64,000 nt of DNA. Origin: Sisyra terminalis. Lineage: Eukaryota > Arthropoda > Insecta > Neuroptera > Sisyridae. Shown piece by piece: positions 34,941 through 47,500 of this stretch. The stretch is from contig OY292277.1 of NCBI GenBank assembly GCA_958496175.1, positions 6,076,001-6,140,000 on the forward strand. The letters are read 5' to 3'. The notes beneath the pieces are model-generated. The model was given only the letters and a program-made list of their open reading frames with translations. It did no database searches and had not been told where the DNA came from. The position numbers and the translations under genes were made by a program. The stretch's first letter is position 1. Every line of letters starts with the position of its first letter.

Positions 34941-36000
34941 CATACCAACAGTTGAAAGTATGATAATTGCATTAAATACTACCTAACGAGTAAACTGGTT
35001 TTGGACTTAACATATGGAATCCATACTAATAAAAGCCATAGTAAAAATGATACCTACTCGAATTTTAATGTTAAATCAATATTTTGCCTATAAATTCAAA
35101 TTTAAATCTTCATAAGTTGTTAAGATAAAATCAGTTCATTTCAATTCGATTATTTATATCTGTGAATGCAGTTTTAAGTTAATAATCATTAATTTATCGA
35201 AGTTAACATATCAACAAAATAAAGGATACAAGTTTAAAAGGCATATACTTATATATTTCGTACATATACAATTTAATAATATGTTTAATGTTATAAGAAA
35301 AACAACAAATTTCAAATTTCATTTCATAGTTTCATTAAATTCTGTTGTGTATGGTTATAATATTAAATATATTTAAAAAATAATGCATTTTATAAATTGC
35401 CTGCATTACAATTGATATGTACTTGATTATGAAATATGCAAATATTTTTTTTTTTTATATAATATCAGAGGACCAAGTGAACTTCGTACCACTTAAAATT
35501 GAGTTGCGAAAATTAATTGATATCGGTAATATTGCTACATTTTTAATTACTAAATTAGTAGCAATAGTTATTAACAATTAAATTAATATTAATTGTATTT
35601 TACTTATTTAGGTTTACACCTATAAAAACATTAAACATGTTGAAACACAGGTCCTTTTCAAATCAGAATTTTAGTAACTTTGACCATTTTGATTTTTGAT
35701 TTTTTTATTTCACAACATAGCCTAAGGTACACTTATGATACATCAGAAGTTCCATAATGGGATCTGCAATAGTTTAGGAGATAGAGGAATTAAAGTACTT
35801 AAAGCTCTATTTAAAGTAGTATTTAAAGCTCTAACAATGTTGTTGGGTAATTATTATTCAAATTAAAATAGTACTTATTGAAGAAAATATTAGTAGGAAA
35901 CAGTAGTTTAAAATAAATTTCGTGATAAGTAATAAAATCGTTTGCTAGCCAAAGAGGTTAAATGACTAGAGCGAATGTGATCCATAAACCCAATGTTAAA

Positions 36001-36172
36001 CTTAAACTTTCATTTTCCCTCAATTTTCCAAGTGATCGTACCCCTTCCACAGCATATTTGTACAAAATTGTTCTAACTGTTTTAACGAAGAGAGGAGAGA
36101 TTATATTTTGTACAAATATGCTGTGGATGGGGTACGATCACTTGGAAAATTGAGGGGAAATAAAAGTTTAAG
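36001..36172. repeat. Near-perfect 68-bp hairpin
   Basis: Arms 36001-36068 and 36105-36172 match at about 65 of 68 positions, with a 36-nt loop. The stem includes 'caagtgatcgtacccc' and 'acagcatatttgtacaaaat'. It is much less diverged than other inverted repeats here, so it is young or constrained. It could be a hairpin-RNA locus or a tiny MITE. No other copy was seen in the window. Confidence 0.9.
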
Positions 36173-36377
36173 TTCCACTTCACGTGAAATGCCCCTATAG
36201 ATAAATCTATGTATCCTGAAGTAAATTCAAGTAAAAGCTCGATTTTTTGGGGTTTATTTCCGTCTTCCAACTACCAATTCAATTGCTAGCTATTGAGTAA
36301 TCTTTTCTATAAGTACATCCAGTGTAAAATTTCCCCGACAAATTAGAAACCGTGGACTGGTAAACTTTTATTGGAAA

Positions 36378-38403
36378 CTAGCTGACCCAGCAAACTTCGT
36401 ACTGCCTCACATGCAATGAACGTAGTGTTTTATAAATTAATATGTTAGTTACACTTAGTTTAAATTATCAATAATAAAATGAACAAAATTAAGTTCAATA
36501 CTTCATTAGAATAATAAATATATAAAAAGAAATTAAAAATTATATAAAAAGAAATCAATTATTTCAATTGCAAGTCAACCAACACATTTCGTCGGCCTAA
36601 AGTGTTAAGCTGCTAAGTTCTTTTTAACAATTTCTTTAGGGAAAGAAAAAAAAGTGAATATAAGCCACATAAGTTACTACATAAAGCAGATTTCCGATTC
36701 ATTTTGCATATTAAGAAATTATTATATTTAAATAGATTTATCAGTTTGTCATTTGATAGAATTTTTTATTCCTTCCTATTGGAGCAAAAAAACCAAAAAA
36801 ATTTAAAAGTGAACTTAGCAGATTGAGAATTTAGGCTGACGATTTGCTTTATTCAAGCTATGTATTTGGGTTCATGCGTTGCCCTCGGATTGATTCTCTG
36901 CATTGAAGCATCTTGCCATTACATTGACATACAAAGTTTGTCAAATCAGATATCTTCAGCATAAAAAACAAAGTAGGGGTAGTAGACCAATTAGAGCTTG
37001 AAAAATTACGGGACCGATTATGATGATATATGATTTGTTAGATTCGTCTTCCTTCCGAATAGCAGAATAACTATTAACATATCTTAACAATTCACGGAAA
37101 AAAATGAATAAAATGAGTTTTTAAATAAATTAGGCTTGGCATTTTACGCAATTGGCAGTTCACGTCACCCACACTTATATGTCAATTTAATATTGTCGGT
37201 AATTTTTATTTAAGAAACGCATATAACCATTGAAACCATTGGAAGTTCGATGCAATGCCTGACTTTGTTTTGAAGGCGCAATGATTTTACTGATTGGCGA
37301 TTTCTCCCAAACATTGCCAATCATTCCAAGTTAAGATTCTGCCAATAAAATATACTCCTGCTTAAAATCATAAAATTTGTGACACAATGTAAAAAAATTT
37401 CAGCTGGCAATATGAGTTGCGTTGCAGAATGATCCATCTACTGAAGAATTTTCCAAACAATTTTTGAATCTCGGTAATGGTAGTGTTCTTGTCGACGACT
37501 TAAGCATATAGACTTAATTTCCTTCGAATTTTATCTCATTCAAAAAAATTTTACTTAATTCCTAGCTTTTTTATAAAACAGCAGGATAACGTTTAAATCA
37601 GTTTAATTGGAATAAAAATTCAAACCAATAACACAGCTATTACCGATATTCATTCATTTCTAGGATAAATCTTCTGTAGATCAATCGTTCAGCAATGCAA
37701 TTCTTATGTTTTTTTTTCCAGGTGAAGTTTCTTCATATGGTTCCATAAATTTGATAATTTAAGGAAAGGATTTATTTTTTAAACAGAAATCGATCCTTAA
37801 TGTCTGAAGTCGTCCACTTCTGCAATTCGAAATGCAGAACGACTAATCTAGAAAAGTGTTTTCCAAACAATTTATCGATATTGGTAATGGGTAAATTTCC
37901 GTTGACACATCATCGGGGTACATTATTTTCCCTACCAATTTTTGCCACTTTACTAAGTTAATGGTGTTCCCAAACTTTGCTCAAAATTACAAAATTTCAC
38001 GTACTGCGTTGTGATACATAATAAATGCAAAATGAAATGCCAAAATGACGTGGACCTACAATCTTTTTGCTTGCAACACTCTTCAAAAATATGAATTAAA
38101 TAATTATTTTAACACAAATTATATCAATAAAAACGTCAAATTCATACGTTGCTAAGCTTTTTCCAAATAAATCACAGGAATCGATGATTGCAAATAATAT
38201 TAGACGTAAAAAGCAAGTAGGCGTAAAATTTATAAATAAATAAATTCATTGTTAAAAAATTGTTAAAACAAATCGAATTGTGAATATAAACCATCCTCAA
38301 ACCCCCTCGATTACACACAAAAAATTTCATCAAAATCGGTCCAGGCGTTGTTGAGTTATGCGCTTACCAACACATTTTGCGATTCATTTTTATATTATAG
38401 ATA
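36378..38403 (+). mobile_element. Dispersed repeat E-related element, type 2 (about 2 kb)
   Basis: Head ACTAGCTGACCCAGCAAACT plus 'tcgtactgcc', tail 'tcatcaaaatcggtcca', 'gttatgcgctt', then 'tttttatattatagat'. The head and tail have the same layout as repeat E but a different sequence. No reading frame of note is inside. The assignment to non-LTR/SINE-like repeats rests on general familiarity with such heads and tails in insects. Confidence 0.6.
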
Positions 38404-38560
38404 ATACACAAAATATAAAAAAGAAAACACCAATAATTTCATTTGTAGTTAAGGGAAAATGTAAGCTTGCGGCTTTATGGGTGAACAAAGCTCACGCAAT
38501 TGAGTTACTTACCGGTGCAATTATTCGTAATATTCGAGAGTCTATTCATCTGGATTCTCA

Positions 38561-38880
38561 ATAAAAGCATTGGAGTTGTTACGTTACGTTAGCCCCAATA
38601 GGACACATGTGAGGACAGAGGCTGATAGCGTGGAGGATTCGGAGTAGGGTTCCCGAATGTTGTTAATTGCCCCGGGGCTGTTTGATCAAGAGACACTCCC
38701 GAACTGCCGAGTTCATGCATGCGCCGGCTAACAATATGCTAATTGTTTATCTTGCATGCATTTTTAATGGCTCGACTCAATTACCGCCCGAATCACAACA
38801 ATCATTGTGCATTGTTGAACTTCACCGTCGACAAACGCTGAAATGATCTTCCCTTCAGAAAGTAAATTCAATTTCACGTT
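38561..38880. promoter_or_regulatory. GC-richer unique island, candidate cis-regulatory DNA
   Basis: Non-repetitive and compositionally distinct. 38714-38760 packs CATGCATGC, ATGCTAAT (POU/octamer-like), TGTTTATC (forkhead-like) and TGCATGCA into under 50 bp. No open frame is convincing. Regulatory function is inference from motif density only. Confidence 0.25.
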
Positions 38881-40780
38881 AAACATTCAACGCCTAAGAA
38901 CGAATTATTTATCTCAAAATTGATTTTTTCCATGGTTTACTAGGCTCTAAAACAGGGGAGGAGGAATAAGGGACTGTGAATCAATGTTATGAAAAAAAAT
39001 TCCTGAAACTTTTCTCAAGTCATCAAAGTCATGTAAATTCGGTGGTTTTCTTGGTGGACTATTAAGTCTATTTTATAACTTAATTCTGGCCTCTGCTGTT
39101 CAATTGTTTCTTTCGATTGATCCAATATTAGATCGAAAGAGATGCAAGACTAATATTTGTTGGGCAACAGCTCATGATATATAATATCCTTCCAGTTCTA
39201 TTCTTCCAGTTCCCTATCACATGCATAGTAAAATCTTCCAAACCATTGATCTTTCTTTGGTTATTATTTAGACTACTTTTAAGCCTTCAATCGTTAAAAT
39301 TTTAGATCGTAATGTTTAGATGAAATCCATTTATCAGGACGCATCCTCGTTTTTCTTAGGAAAAAACGGTTTCGCTATATCTAAGCAAAGATTTTCAAAT
39401 TCATACGTATTATCGTATTCGAGATCAAATTCAAATCAATACGAATTATTTATACGTACGGCATATATGTACTTATGGTATAAGTTTATAATATAAAAAG
39501 CTAGATATGTAGAGTTTATAAAATACATTGTAAAAAAGTGGCCAAAAGTTGGAAAGACAGGGCCAAATAAAATAAAAAAAGCAAGGATTTACTTATAAAA
39601 ATATGATCGAAAAATATTTTTCGTCAACGTTTGTGACTTTTAAATATCGTTTTCTCTTCAATTTTTAATTTTTCTACTCCACAACCGCAGAGCATAACTC
39701 TTCTGTTACTTTAATAGTTTCCAAAATTTCTTCCCATTTTTCGTCAATAAGTATTCCAGACCTAAGCTCTCCTTTAGGCCTGGAATTCTCAGTATAGAAT
39801 TGATTAAACTAAAGTTGAGTTTAATTGACTTACTACAGTATTAATTTCAATTTTTTCTGATTACTTGTGATTTTCTTCTAAACAACCTTAAGTAGTACTG
39901 AATTTAATTCTAACGGGTACAATCTAATGGCTATCAAATGGTGGGGAAACTAATGGCTACTTAATTTAAAAGAAGGCTATAGTTTCATTTTTAAAACCTA
40001 GTTAGTCCAAAATTCTAACATTTTGCAGTATCAAAATGGTACAAATTAGTTATAATTTTAGGCACCAAACTTTCAATTTTATGTCTGTATAAGTTAAAAA
40101 ATGTAATACCTCACCCACTCTACCGCGTTCTCCAGTCCTACTTGGAAGATAGAAAATAAAAAAAAAGGTATGGATTCAAAGATAAATATTCGGATAACTA
40201 ACGTTTGAATTTTAAACTCATTTAGCGAATTTCCTTTCAAATTGATTGGTACAATTTATGAAAGCTTTAGAAAAGCTTCGCTTTTTAAACAACTGGATGG
40301 AAAGTATAGTAGCTTCTGTTAGTTTTTATCCCAAATTGGTTGTTTTAAGCAATTTTTTCTACAATTTATTTGTTTGCATTAAATTATTATCAAAATTTAT
40401 TAATTTGGTGCTTTATTGAAATTTTAAACACCTGTGACACCTGTTAAAAAACTATGAAATAAATTTTTAATTTGTAAAAACCACATCAAAACAATTTACA
40501 TATGTCATTTACAATGGCAATTTTAGAGTCCCTTTGTTCAATTGAAACATCGACATATTGTTGATTTGGTTTTTGTGAAAATCAAATTCTATTGACCAGT
40601 GGCAAATATGACCAATCAATTCCTCTGTAAAACTTTTCGGATAAAATAATTGAAAATGTGATAGTTGAAAATTGTATTTTATTGGCGCGAAAAAAATCAT
40701 CTTTGCCTAGCCGGACAAAAGGACAACAAAAACGAATCCATTTCACCTCCCCAACGTTTTTTTTTTTTTTGTTGCCCAGC
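38881..40780. other. AT-rich sequence with one arm of a dispersed inverted element
   Basis: 39066-39150 ('ggcctctgctgttcaattg', then 'gatcgaaagag') matches both arms of the inverted structure around 42800-43640. Nothing else recognised. Confidence 0.5.
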
Positions 40781-41420
40781 ATTGTGTGTATCGAGAAAAG
40801 AAAATAGAAAAACGAGTCGATTGAATACGAAAGTAGGTGGGATATCTAAATCGATCTATTTCTACCCACCCACCCCCCCCGGCCATAATATAAATGGCAG
40901 ATTTTAAATTTAACACGGCGATAAATCGACTTTTAAAGTTTCGATCGCCGTGGATTGACGAGATAAGCTGATGTTTTCACGAGGTTATCCCATCGAAACA
41001 TGGACCAGCGTGTCCATTTCGTGCCAAGCGAAAATATTTCACGGGTACGTACGCTATGGGGGGCGCGTGGATGTCTTAAAGCGCAAATATCGCAGTAAAG
41101 CACAAAAAGCTCACCGCTCCTGCTTGCACAGTTGCCGTCGATAGTGTTCATTGACGCCACACGTATTTAATTTAATGGAAATCGTAACGTTTGCGATGGT
41201 GTGAATTCTCGACGCATAGATACATTCGCCTTTCTATTTTTCCTCCTCCAACCTTCCTCTACCACCCACCCATCCACCCCCTGCTTTTCAATATGTGACA
41301 ATGATCGCGATATATCTGATCTGATTGTTCCCATTGTGAAATGGACAACAATAGAATTGCCAATGCTACGTGTTTGCTTCACGCCCGTGTTTTCGTACGA
41401 ATAAAAATTTACAGAATACG
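40781..41420. other. GC-richer unique island with strong hairpin
   Basis: Contains a 9-bp perfect stem (CACGGCGAT at 40914-40922, ATCGCCGTG at 40944-40952) with inner pairing, plus GATA-like sites (AGATAAG, TTATCCC). Several overlapping open frames exist on both strands, two adjacent ones on the minus strand (40933-41160 and 41167-41433). High GC alone can open frames, so I do not call a gene. Confidence 0.35.
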
Positions 41421-41654
41421 CTGCTTTTTGCAAAAATCATATCATTTCCCATTCATGGCGGTTCGAATAAAATTTCAAATCAAATCGATTCCCCAAAAAA
41501 ATGGCCCAACGATTAAAATTGATTTCTGTGAAAGATATAAGAATTTTAAGATCCAAAACATGTTTTTTTTAATGATTAAGGAAATAACTAGTAGTTACCC
41601 GTTGCATTCGGAACTAAAGGCTTTATCTCAATAAAATGTTTAATATGAGATAAT

Positions 41655-42600
41655 GTAGAATTAATCAACAATCGAAATTTTAAATTTAATAATCAAAGTG
41701 TTGTTAATATAAAAAAAAGTTTATCTAAAATAATATTAAGAAAAAAAATATAAGTATTTTTTTATATCATTTTAATAACATTTTAAATAACGTAATTTCA
41801 CTGAATTAGAATGAAAGTATAATACTTATGTAGTACTTATACCAAATGGGCGATTTTAAATTTTGGTTCGTTTTTCAACAATCAAACTTTTTAAAATCTG
41901 TTTTATGTTATGAACCAATGGTTGTGATCTGGAGTAATAATATATTCGGCTGAAAAGCATTAAGGTAGCAATTTTTTGCCATATAATTCACTGTCAATTC
42001 AAATAAAAAATCTTCGATACTAACTTTTTTTCGGTATTTAAAACAATTTGAAAACCAATTATTGTTATTGAAAATAAATAAAATATTCGAATTTCCTTCC
42101 ACGCTTTTCACCTATTTCCAACAATTTTGTATGTACAACGTCAAAATGTGCGAAATCGAATAGCTTTTTAGTCATGTTAACTAATATAAAGAAGGTCATT
42201 ATTTTTTTTCGTTTTACATTGTATTTTCAAATAAAAGTGCACATTTGTGTCGATGAAATTTGGAAAATGTTTTTCTTATACGATGCAGATATATAATAAG
42301 AAAGGGTTTTTGAAAATTTCTCCCCTAAAAGAGTGAAAAACGGTAGCCAAGTTTGTGAGGGATAACGTTTAATAAACAATCGAAATTTCAAATTTAATAA
42401 TCTTATATAATGCTTAGTATAAAACAAAGTTGATTTATTATTAGAAACAAAAAGTTTTTCTGCTTAAAAATTTAAACTCTGATAGATATATCTGAAAATG
42501 GTTAAGTTTAAATTTATAAGTGACAGTTATGTTTTTTCGCTTTCACACATTGTAAACCTGAAAATCCGAAATACGTATTCACAAATAAATACATTAGTAA
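41655..42600 (-). mobile_element. Dispersed repeat E, reversed partial copy
   Basis: Reverse complement of about 27620-28600. Matching blocks include 'aatacgtattcacaaata', 'aagcattaaggtagcaatt', and 'acaatcgaaatttyaaattt' (twice). Head and tail are missing. Confidence 0.8.
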
Positions 42601-42799
42601 TGACTACCCCTACCAACGTTTTGAATGCGTAAGTGGGAATAGTAGAGCGCATGCGTATAGCCTATTCTGCACGGACGTACGGCATGATAGTCAATTTATA
42701 TATATGATAATATGGAGATTGCTTTCTTGAAATTTTGGAACAAAAAACTTCACAAAAGATATGGCAGGATGAGTTAACTACTTCTTAAGATTATATATA

Positions 42800-43640
42800 A
42801 ATCTCTTTCGATCTAACGTATTGGATCAATCGTAAAGAAAAACAATTGAACAGTAGAGGCCAGAATTAAGGGTGGATCACCGTCAGAATAAAAATTTTTC
42901 GATTTTTTTTCCATAAATGTCTTCATATAACATTCAAGAATAACGTGTTAAAAGGATTGGAATAGCTGACTAATGTATTTTCACTGGTAAAAATTGAATT
43001 AATTGATAATAACATAAAAAAATATCTTAAAAAAACTTTAAATGCGTTTTTCTCGAAATCAACTTTTTAAAACTGGGAGACAAGATTTCTCAGAAACTAT
43101 CCAACGGATTGACTTGAAACTGGAGAGTGTTATAGTTCAACACGTCTTCTTGGTACTGAACCTCTTTAATTGGTCAAACCTCCCCCCCCCCCCTTCAAAG
43201 TGGGTGACGGGGGAAAGGTCCAAAAAAAGGTCGTTTTTTTTCAAAGTCGCGCCATTTTGTGAATTTTCAACTTTTTTCGGATTTTCGAGGTTCAGTACCA
43301 AGAAGACGCATTACCGAAACCTACAATCTTATGAAAATCATGATCCGACTTCCGGTTTCCGCGAAAATTTGTCTCCCGTTTGCCTCCTCATTTTTGAGGA
43401 CCCTTTTTCAAAACGCTGTAAAAGGGGGAGGGGGGACATATCGAGGCAAATAAAAAAAAATAGTTCAAGACTTCAACTTTTACATGCAGAAGACAATTTT
43501 TTAATATCTCTAGAAAAAAAAATGGCAGCAGTTTTAAAAAAGTCATTTTTTTTACGTTACGGCCTATTTTATGACTTAACTTTGACCTTTGCTGTTCAAT
43601 TGTTTTTTTTTTTCGATTGCTCCAATTATTGTTCGAAAAG
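42800..43640. repeat. Inverted structure with a TTAA MITE inside
   Basis: 42800-42866 and 43566-43635 are inverted copies of the sequence also found at 39070-39150. The MITE starts at the TTAA (42866-42869) of the left arm. The MITE replaced or expanded the centre of a palindrome. Confidence 0.75.
42870..43558. mobile_element. TTAA MITE, copy 2, right end truncated
   Basis: Collinear with 24081-24787 from 'gggtggatcaccgtcagaa' to 'tttttttacgtt', then breaks before the right TIR. The 201-codon plus-strand frame at 43042-43647 lies almost wholly in this copy. The copy at 24081-24787 does not preserve it, so it is not a gene. Confidence 0.85.
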
Positions 43641-43649
43641 AGTTTAAAA

Positions 43650-44820
43650 TAATTTTTTGATAATTCGTAAGTATGATAGTTTGGCACCGACTTAAAATTC
43701 AAGATTTAAAAGTGTATTTTAATTGAATTTGTCACTGCTAAAATTTTTATAATATTTTCCAGTCCTAATTAAAATGTTTCTATAGTTAGTAAATTGATGT
43801 TCTTACGTTTGCATTATGGTTTGATGTGCCATTGAAATTCACGACGTCGTCAATTCTCAAACCATTATTCCCTGTTATCAAAACGAAATTCAATACAATG
43901 TCGAAAACATTTTGGCAACGCAAAACATGCCCATTACAATGTGCTGACTTTTAATTTGCCATCACAACTTGATTGACTGTTGCCATTGAAAGAAAAAAAC
44001 ATCTCCAATTGCATTCTAAACTTTTGTACAAGGCAAATAATGCAAGGCAAAGAAAAATCAATTGACGTACGAGAGAGTCGTTGAGATCAGATAAAAATGC
44101 AATATGGAAAAAATTCAATAAGGAAATCGACCGGCGAAATAATAGAAAGTTCAACTTCCTCTTCCTCCTCCTCCTGAGATTCTGTGAGATATTTATGTGT
44201 ATGTGTTGTATATTTATATCAAACGATAAATGATCCCCGAACATGCATTTTGCGGTGTATAACATTTCCGTTTCTTTGTCAGTGGTTTAGTTGAGATCTC
44301 CAAGTCACCCCTGACATTGTAATTACTATACACGCTGTAAATGTTCCACTAAGGCTGTTCCATTCGTACCATACCACCATATACCACCGTTCATTATTTC
44401 GAGGGATGCAAATATTTTAGACAATACACGAGAGAATATCTTGAAATTGTATTGGTGTGGGTATATCGCATCGTTCGAACCCAACAAGTTGAAGACTGCC
44501 GTACTAACTCTAACTTTGATTCTTGGCGGATTCGACCCCATAAAGCTTCACCTTTGTCTACCATTGTTTCACTTTCAATTCGCTCCGGCTATACAATAGT
44601 CGGTCGGTTGCTATGTTTTCAATGTAAATATTTACTAGAGTTTGAAAAATTTTCGAAAAGACTTTTGTCGCCGTTGAGGAACAATAAACGCCAATGTTTC
44701 TCGAAACTCATATTTGGTAAATTCTCATGTAATTGTTTGAAGTTATAGGGCAAGTCTTCCGCAATGGTTCCTCAATAGTTCTAAAAATATTTTGAAAATT
44801 CTCCTGATTAATATGAAAGC
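43650..44820. other. Unique GC-richer island
   Basis: 43840-44640 has mixed composition and no repeat match. A 71-codon minus frame with a real ATG (44326-44541, MGSNPPRIKVRV...) and an overlapping minus frame starting MVDKGEALWG are both possible. Neither is recognised and no splice pair supports either. Confidence 0.3.
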
Positions 44821-45350
44821 ACTAGTTGATCCCCGCGACTTTGTCTGCGTAACGTATTTTATTTTTCTTATTCCTTTTACGAAAAATGTAATTATACTGA
44901 AAAACATTTCACACTCTTGAAAAAGAAACATTTAATAAACTGTTGCAAAGAATAAAATTGTTCTATATGATAATCAATGAATTTTCAAAAAATATTTATA
45001 AATATCTAAAAAGATTATGTTCAATTGCGTATACCTACCGTGAACCAAATAATCCATAAACCAATCAGCATCTATACATAAATAAAAAATATCGCCAAGT
45101 TCAATAAATTCGGTCTTAATTATGACTAAAAAAAGTCGAAAGTTATCAAAATAACCCCATCTCACTGTTTCGATTCCCAAATGAACCTTTTTCCAAAAAC
45201 TATTTCACTATTGCAATGTACAACACAACCGCGAAAATGAAATTTGTACAATTGCACGAAACCCAGTTCTTCCATAATCATGTATAACCATTATATATCC
45301 ACAAATTTATTATTAAAATATCTGAATTTCAACTATATAATTAAACCATA
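44821..45350 (+). mobile_element. Dispersed repeat E, copy 3, 5' part only
   Basis: Starts ACTAGTTGATCCCCGCGACT, collinear with copy 2 through 'aaacccagttcttccataat', and stops after 'ttaaaccata'. Tail missing. Confidence 0.78.
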
Positions 45351-45910
45351 TTGGATAGTCAAGAGTTCACCATACACGATTTGACGTATGCCTTTTGCCC
45401 TGGAAGAGGATTTTAAATTTCTTTTATCATTATGAGGATATGATTATTTATTATTTGTCATTATGATGATTTCTGGCTTTTTAGGCTATTTTTTAGCAAA
45501 CTGAATACTTTTTAAATCTTTAGAAAATTACTCACAGGATATTGATTCAAATTCCAACTATATTTTGATACTTAAGAGAAAAAGTTTTTCCTAATTTCTA
45601 TGAAAAAGCTCAGTATTGAAATGATTAATAAATAGCCCAATTTTTACATACAATAAACACTTTATTCTTAATTCCATAGAAAAAAATGGGAGTAATTTTT
45701 AAGGTAAAGATTTGTTTTTCGTGATGTTTTACGCAAACGTTAAAAGCTGTATAAATTATAATTCTTTTTATGACAACCATTCAATGGTCTATTTAGTCTA
45801 CGTTTTAATAAATGAACTCTGACGTCACAATCAAGGCCAATAATAGACTTGGATCATACTTATTTTTTCTATCACTAGAAGCGCAAATATTTATAACGTC
45901 TGTAAGATAT

Positions 45911-46897
45911 TAAGAAGATATTCCAATCTTGCAATTTATGATGGGAAATGTGTCAAGAAGTGGCGTCGTCGTTAGTGTATTTGCAGTACTAACTTTAACC
46001 AAAACTATGTAATTTATGTACGGTAACTAAAGTAATTTAATTTAGTACTTCAGACACTCATGTGGCGGCGCCACATTTTGACAAAAGATTGAAATTCACA
46101 ATTGTTAATGAATAGTTCTCTTTTCTGGCACTAGCAACGCAAAGAGTAATTTTATGTTAAAATGTTAAGCGCATTAAATTCCCTTCAAGAATCTATATTG
46201 TTAATTTCTATATATTTATTTGTTTGGTAGTTACAAAATTCCAAAATAGAAAAATAGAAGATAAATCGAAAAATTATATCAATGTCTGAAGCTTAATTTT
46301 TCAGAAATGGCGTGTCTGGCAAAAATTTTCAAAATGACCTTTTTTGTAGGGAATTTAATTTTCAATAAATATATGTGCAGATAATTTTTTTTACCAGATA
46401 CTAAGAAGATATTCCAATCTTGCAATGTATGATAGGAAATGCGTCAATAAGTAGCGTCGTCACTAATATGTTTGCAGTAATAACTTTAACCAAAATTATT
46501 AATTTTATGTAAGGTAACTAAGGTAATTTAAGTTAGTACTTTAGATACTCTTGTGGCGGCGCCACATCTTGACAAAAGATTGATGATCACAATTGTTAGC
46601 GAATAATTCTCTTTTCTGGCACTGCCAACGTAAAGAGTAGTTTTATGTAAAAATGTTAAGAGACCTTTTTTGTAGAACATTAAATTTCCTTCAAGAATCT
46701 ATATTGTTCATTTCTATATACTTATTTGTTCGTTAGTTACAAAATTCCAAAATAAAGAAGACAAATTTAAAAATTATATCAATGTCTGAAGTTTGATTAT
46801 TCGGAAACGGCGTGTCTAGCAAAAATTTTTAAAGAAACCTTTTTTGTAGGGAATTTAATTTTCTATAAATATATGTGCAGATGATTTTTTTTACTTT
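45911..46897 (+). repeat. Two direct tandem units of about 491 bp
   Basis: Units 45911-46401 and 46402-46897 both begin TAAGAAGATATTCCAATC, contain the GC palindrome GTGGCGGCGCCAC, and end in the arm sequence of the palindromic family at 49.1-50.3 kb ('aatggcgtgtctggcaaa', 'ccttttttgtagggaattt'). Confidence 0.88.
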
Positions 46898-46901
46898 GAT
46901 A

Positions 46902-46953
46902 GACAATTACATGTAAGCATTAGTCTCAGTAGATTAGTGATAAGTACAAAGAT
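46902..46953 (-). mobile_element. SINE-like element, copy 2, truncated
   Basis: Matches the right half of 63403-63525 and sits at exactly the same place in the host palindromic element ('gattacaactaaagttgaag'). Confidence 0.7.
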
Positions 46954-47292
46954 TACAACTAAAGTTGAAGGAAAAAATAATTATTTTTTTTTTGTTGTTG
47001 AACCAATTTTGAAAGAATGATTTTATGTAAAAATGTTAAGACCTTTTTTGTAGAACATTAAATTCCCTTCAAGAATCTATATTGTTCATTTCCATATATT
47101 TATTTGTTCGTTAGTTACAAAATTCCAAAATAAAGAAGAGAAATCTTAAAATCATATCAATGTCTGAAGCTTGATTGTTCGGAAACGGCGTGTCTGGCAA
47201 AAATTTTTAAAGACACCTTTTTTGTAGGGAATTTAATTTTCTATAAATATATGTGAAAATTATTTTTTTCCCTTTGATAGTTTGACAGCATT
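46954..47292 (+). repeat. Third, partial arm of the palindromic family
   Basis: From 'acaactaaagttgaagg' to 'gacagcattgacgcaaaa', collinear with 63526-63880 and with 49893-50200. Confidence 0.82.
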
Positions 47293-47366
47293 GACGCAAA
47301 ATTGAAAGCTATTTGGCTAGTTTAAGAGTTAAAGTTTTGTTTCCTCATTATATTTATACTGATAAG

Positions 47367-47376
47367 TATAAAAAGG
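47367..47376 (+). promoter_or_regulatory. TATA-box-like TATAAAAAGG
   Basis: A strong TATA-type match lying 134 bp before the ATG at 47501. It would place transcription start near 47395-47400. In AT-rich DNA such matches are common, so support comes mainly from the exon candidate downstream. Confidence 0.25.
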
Positions 47377-47500
47377 CCAAACCGTGGTACTTATAAATTA
47401 ATTTGATGGTTAGTGGCAAGAAAATTTTTGTACTTTATTGAAATTTTTTTGGGAAAATTACGTTTTAAATTGAATTTCATAATCCAACGTTAGCTGTTAT

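Noticed and set aside
36378..38403. Helitron origin for the 'ctagctgac' elements
   Set aside because: The ends lack the TC start and the hairpin plus CTRR end expected of Helitrons. The cagaca-rich or 'tatattatagat' tails fit non-LTR/SINE-like repeats better.
41167..41634. Several overlapping frames on both strands of the 41-kb island
   Set aside because: Frames open on both strands at once in GC-richer DNA. No homology or splice pairs, so no CDS is called.
43042..43647. 201-codon plus-strand reading frame, the longest in the window
   Set aside because: It lies almost wholly in the second TTAA MITE copy. The frame is not kept in the related copy at 24081-24787, and its end runs into a different repeat. 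Homopolymer runs give the Lys/Phe/Pro stretches.
44465..44540. TTCGAACCC, a possible tRNA B box
   Set aside because: No A box at suitable distance and no cloverleaf can be drawn.
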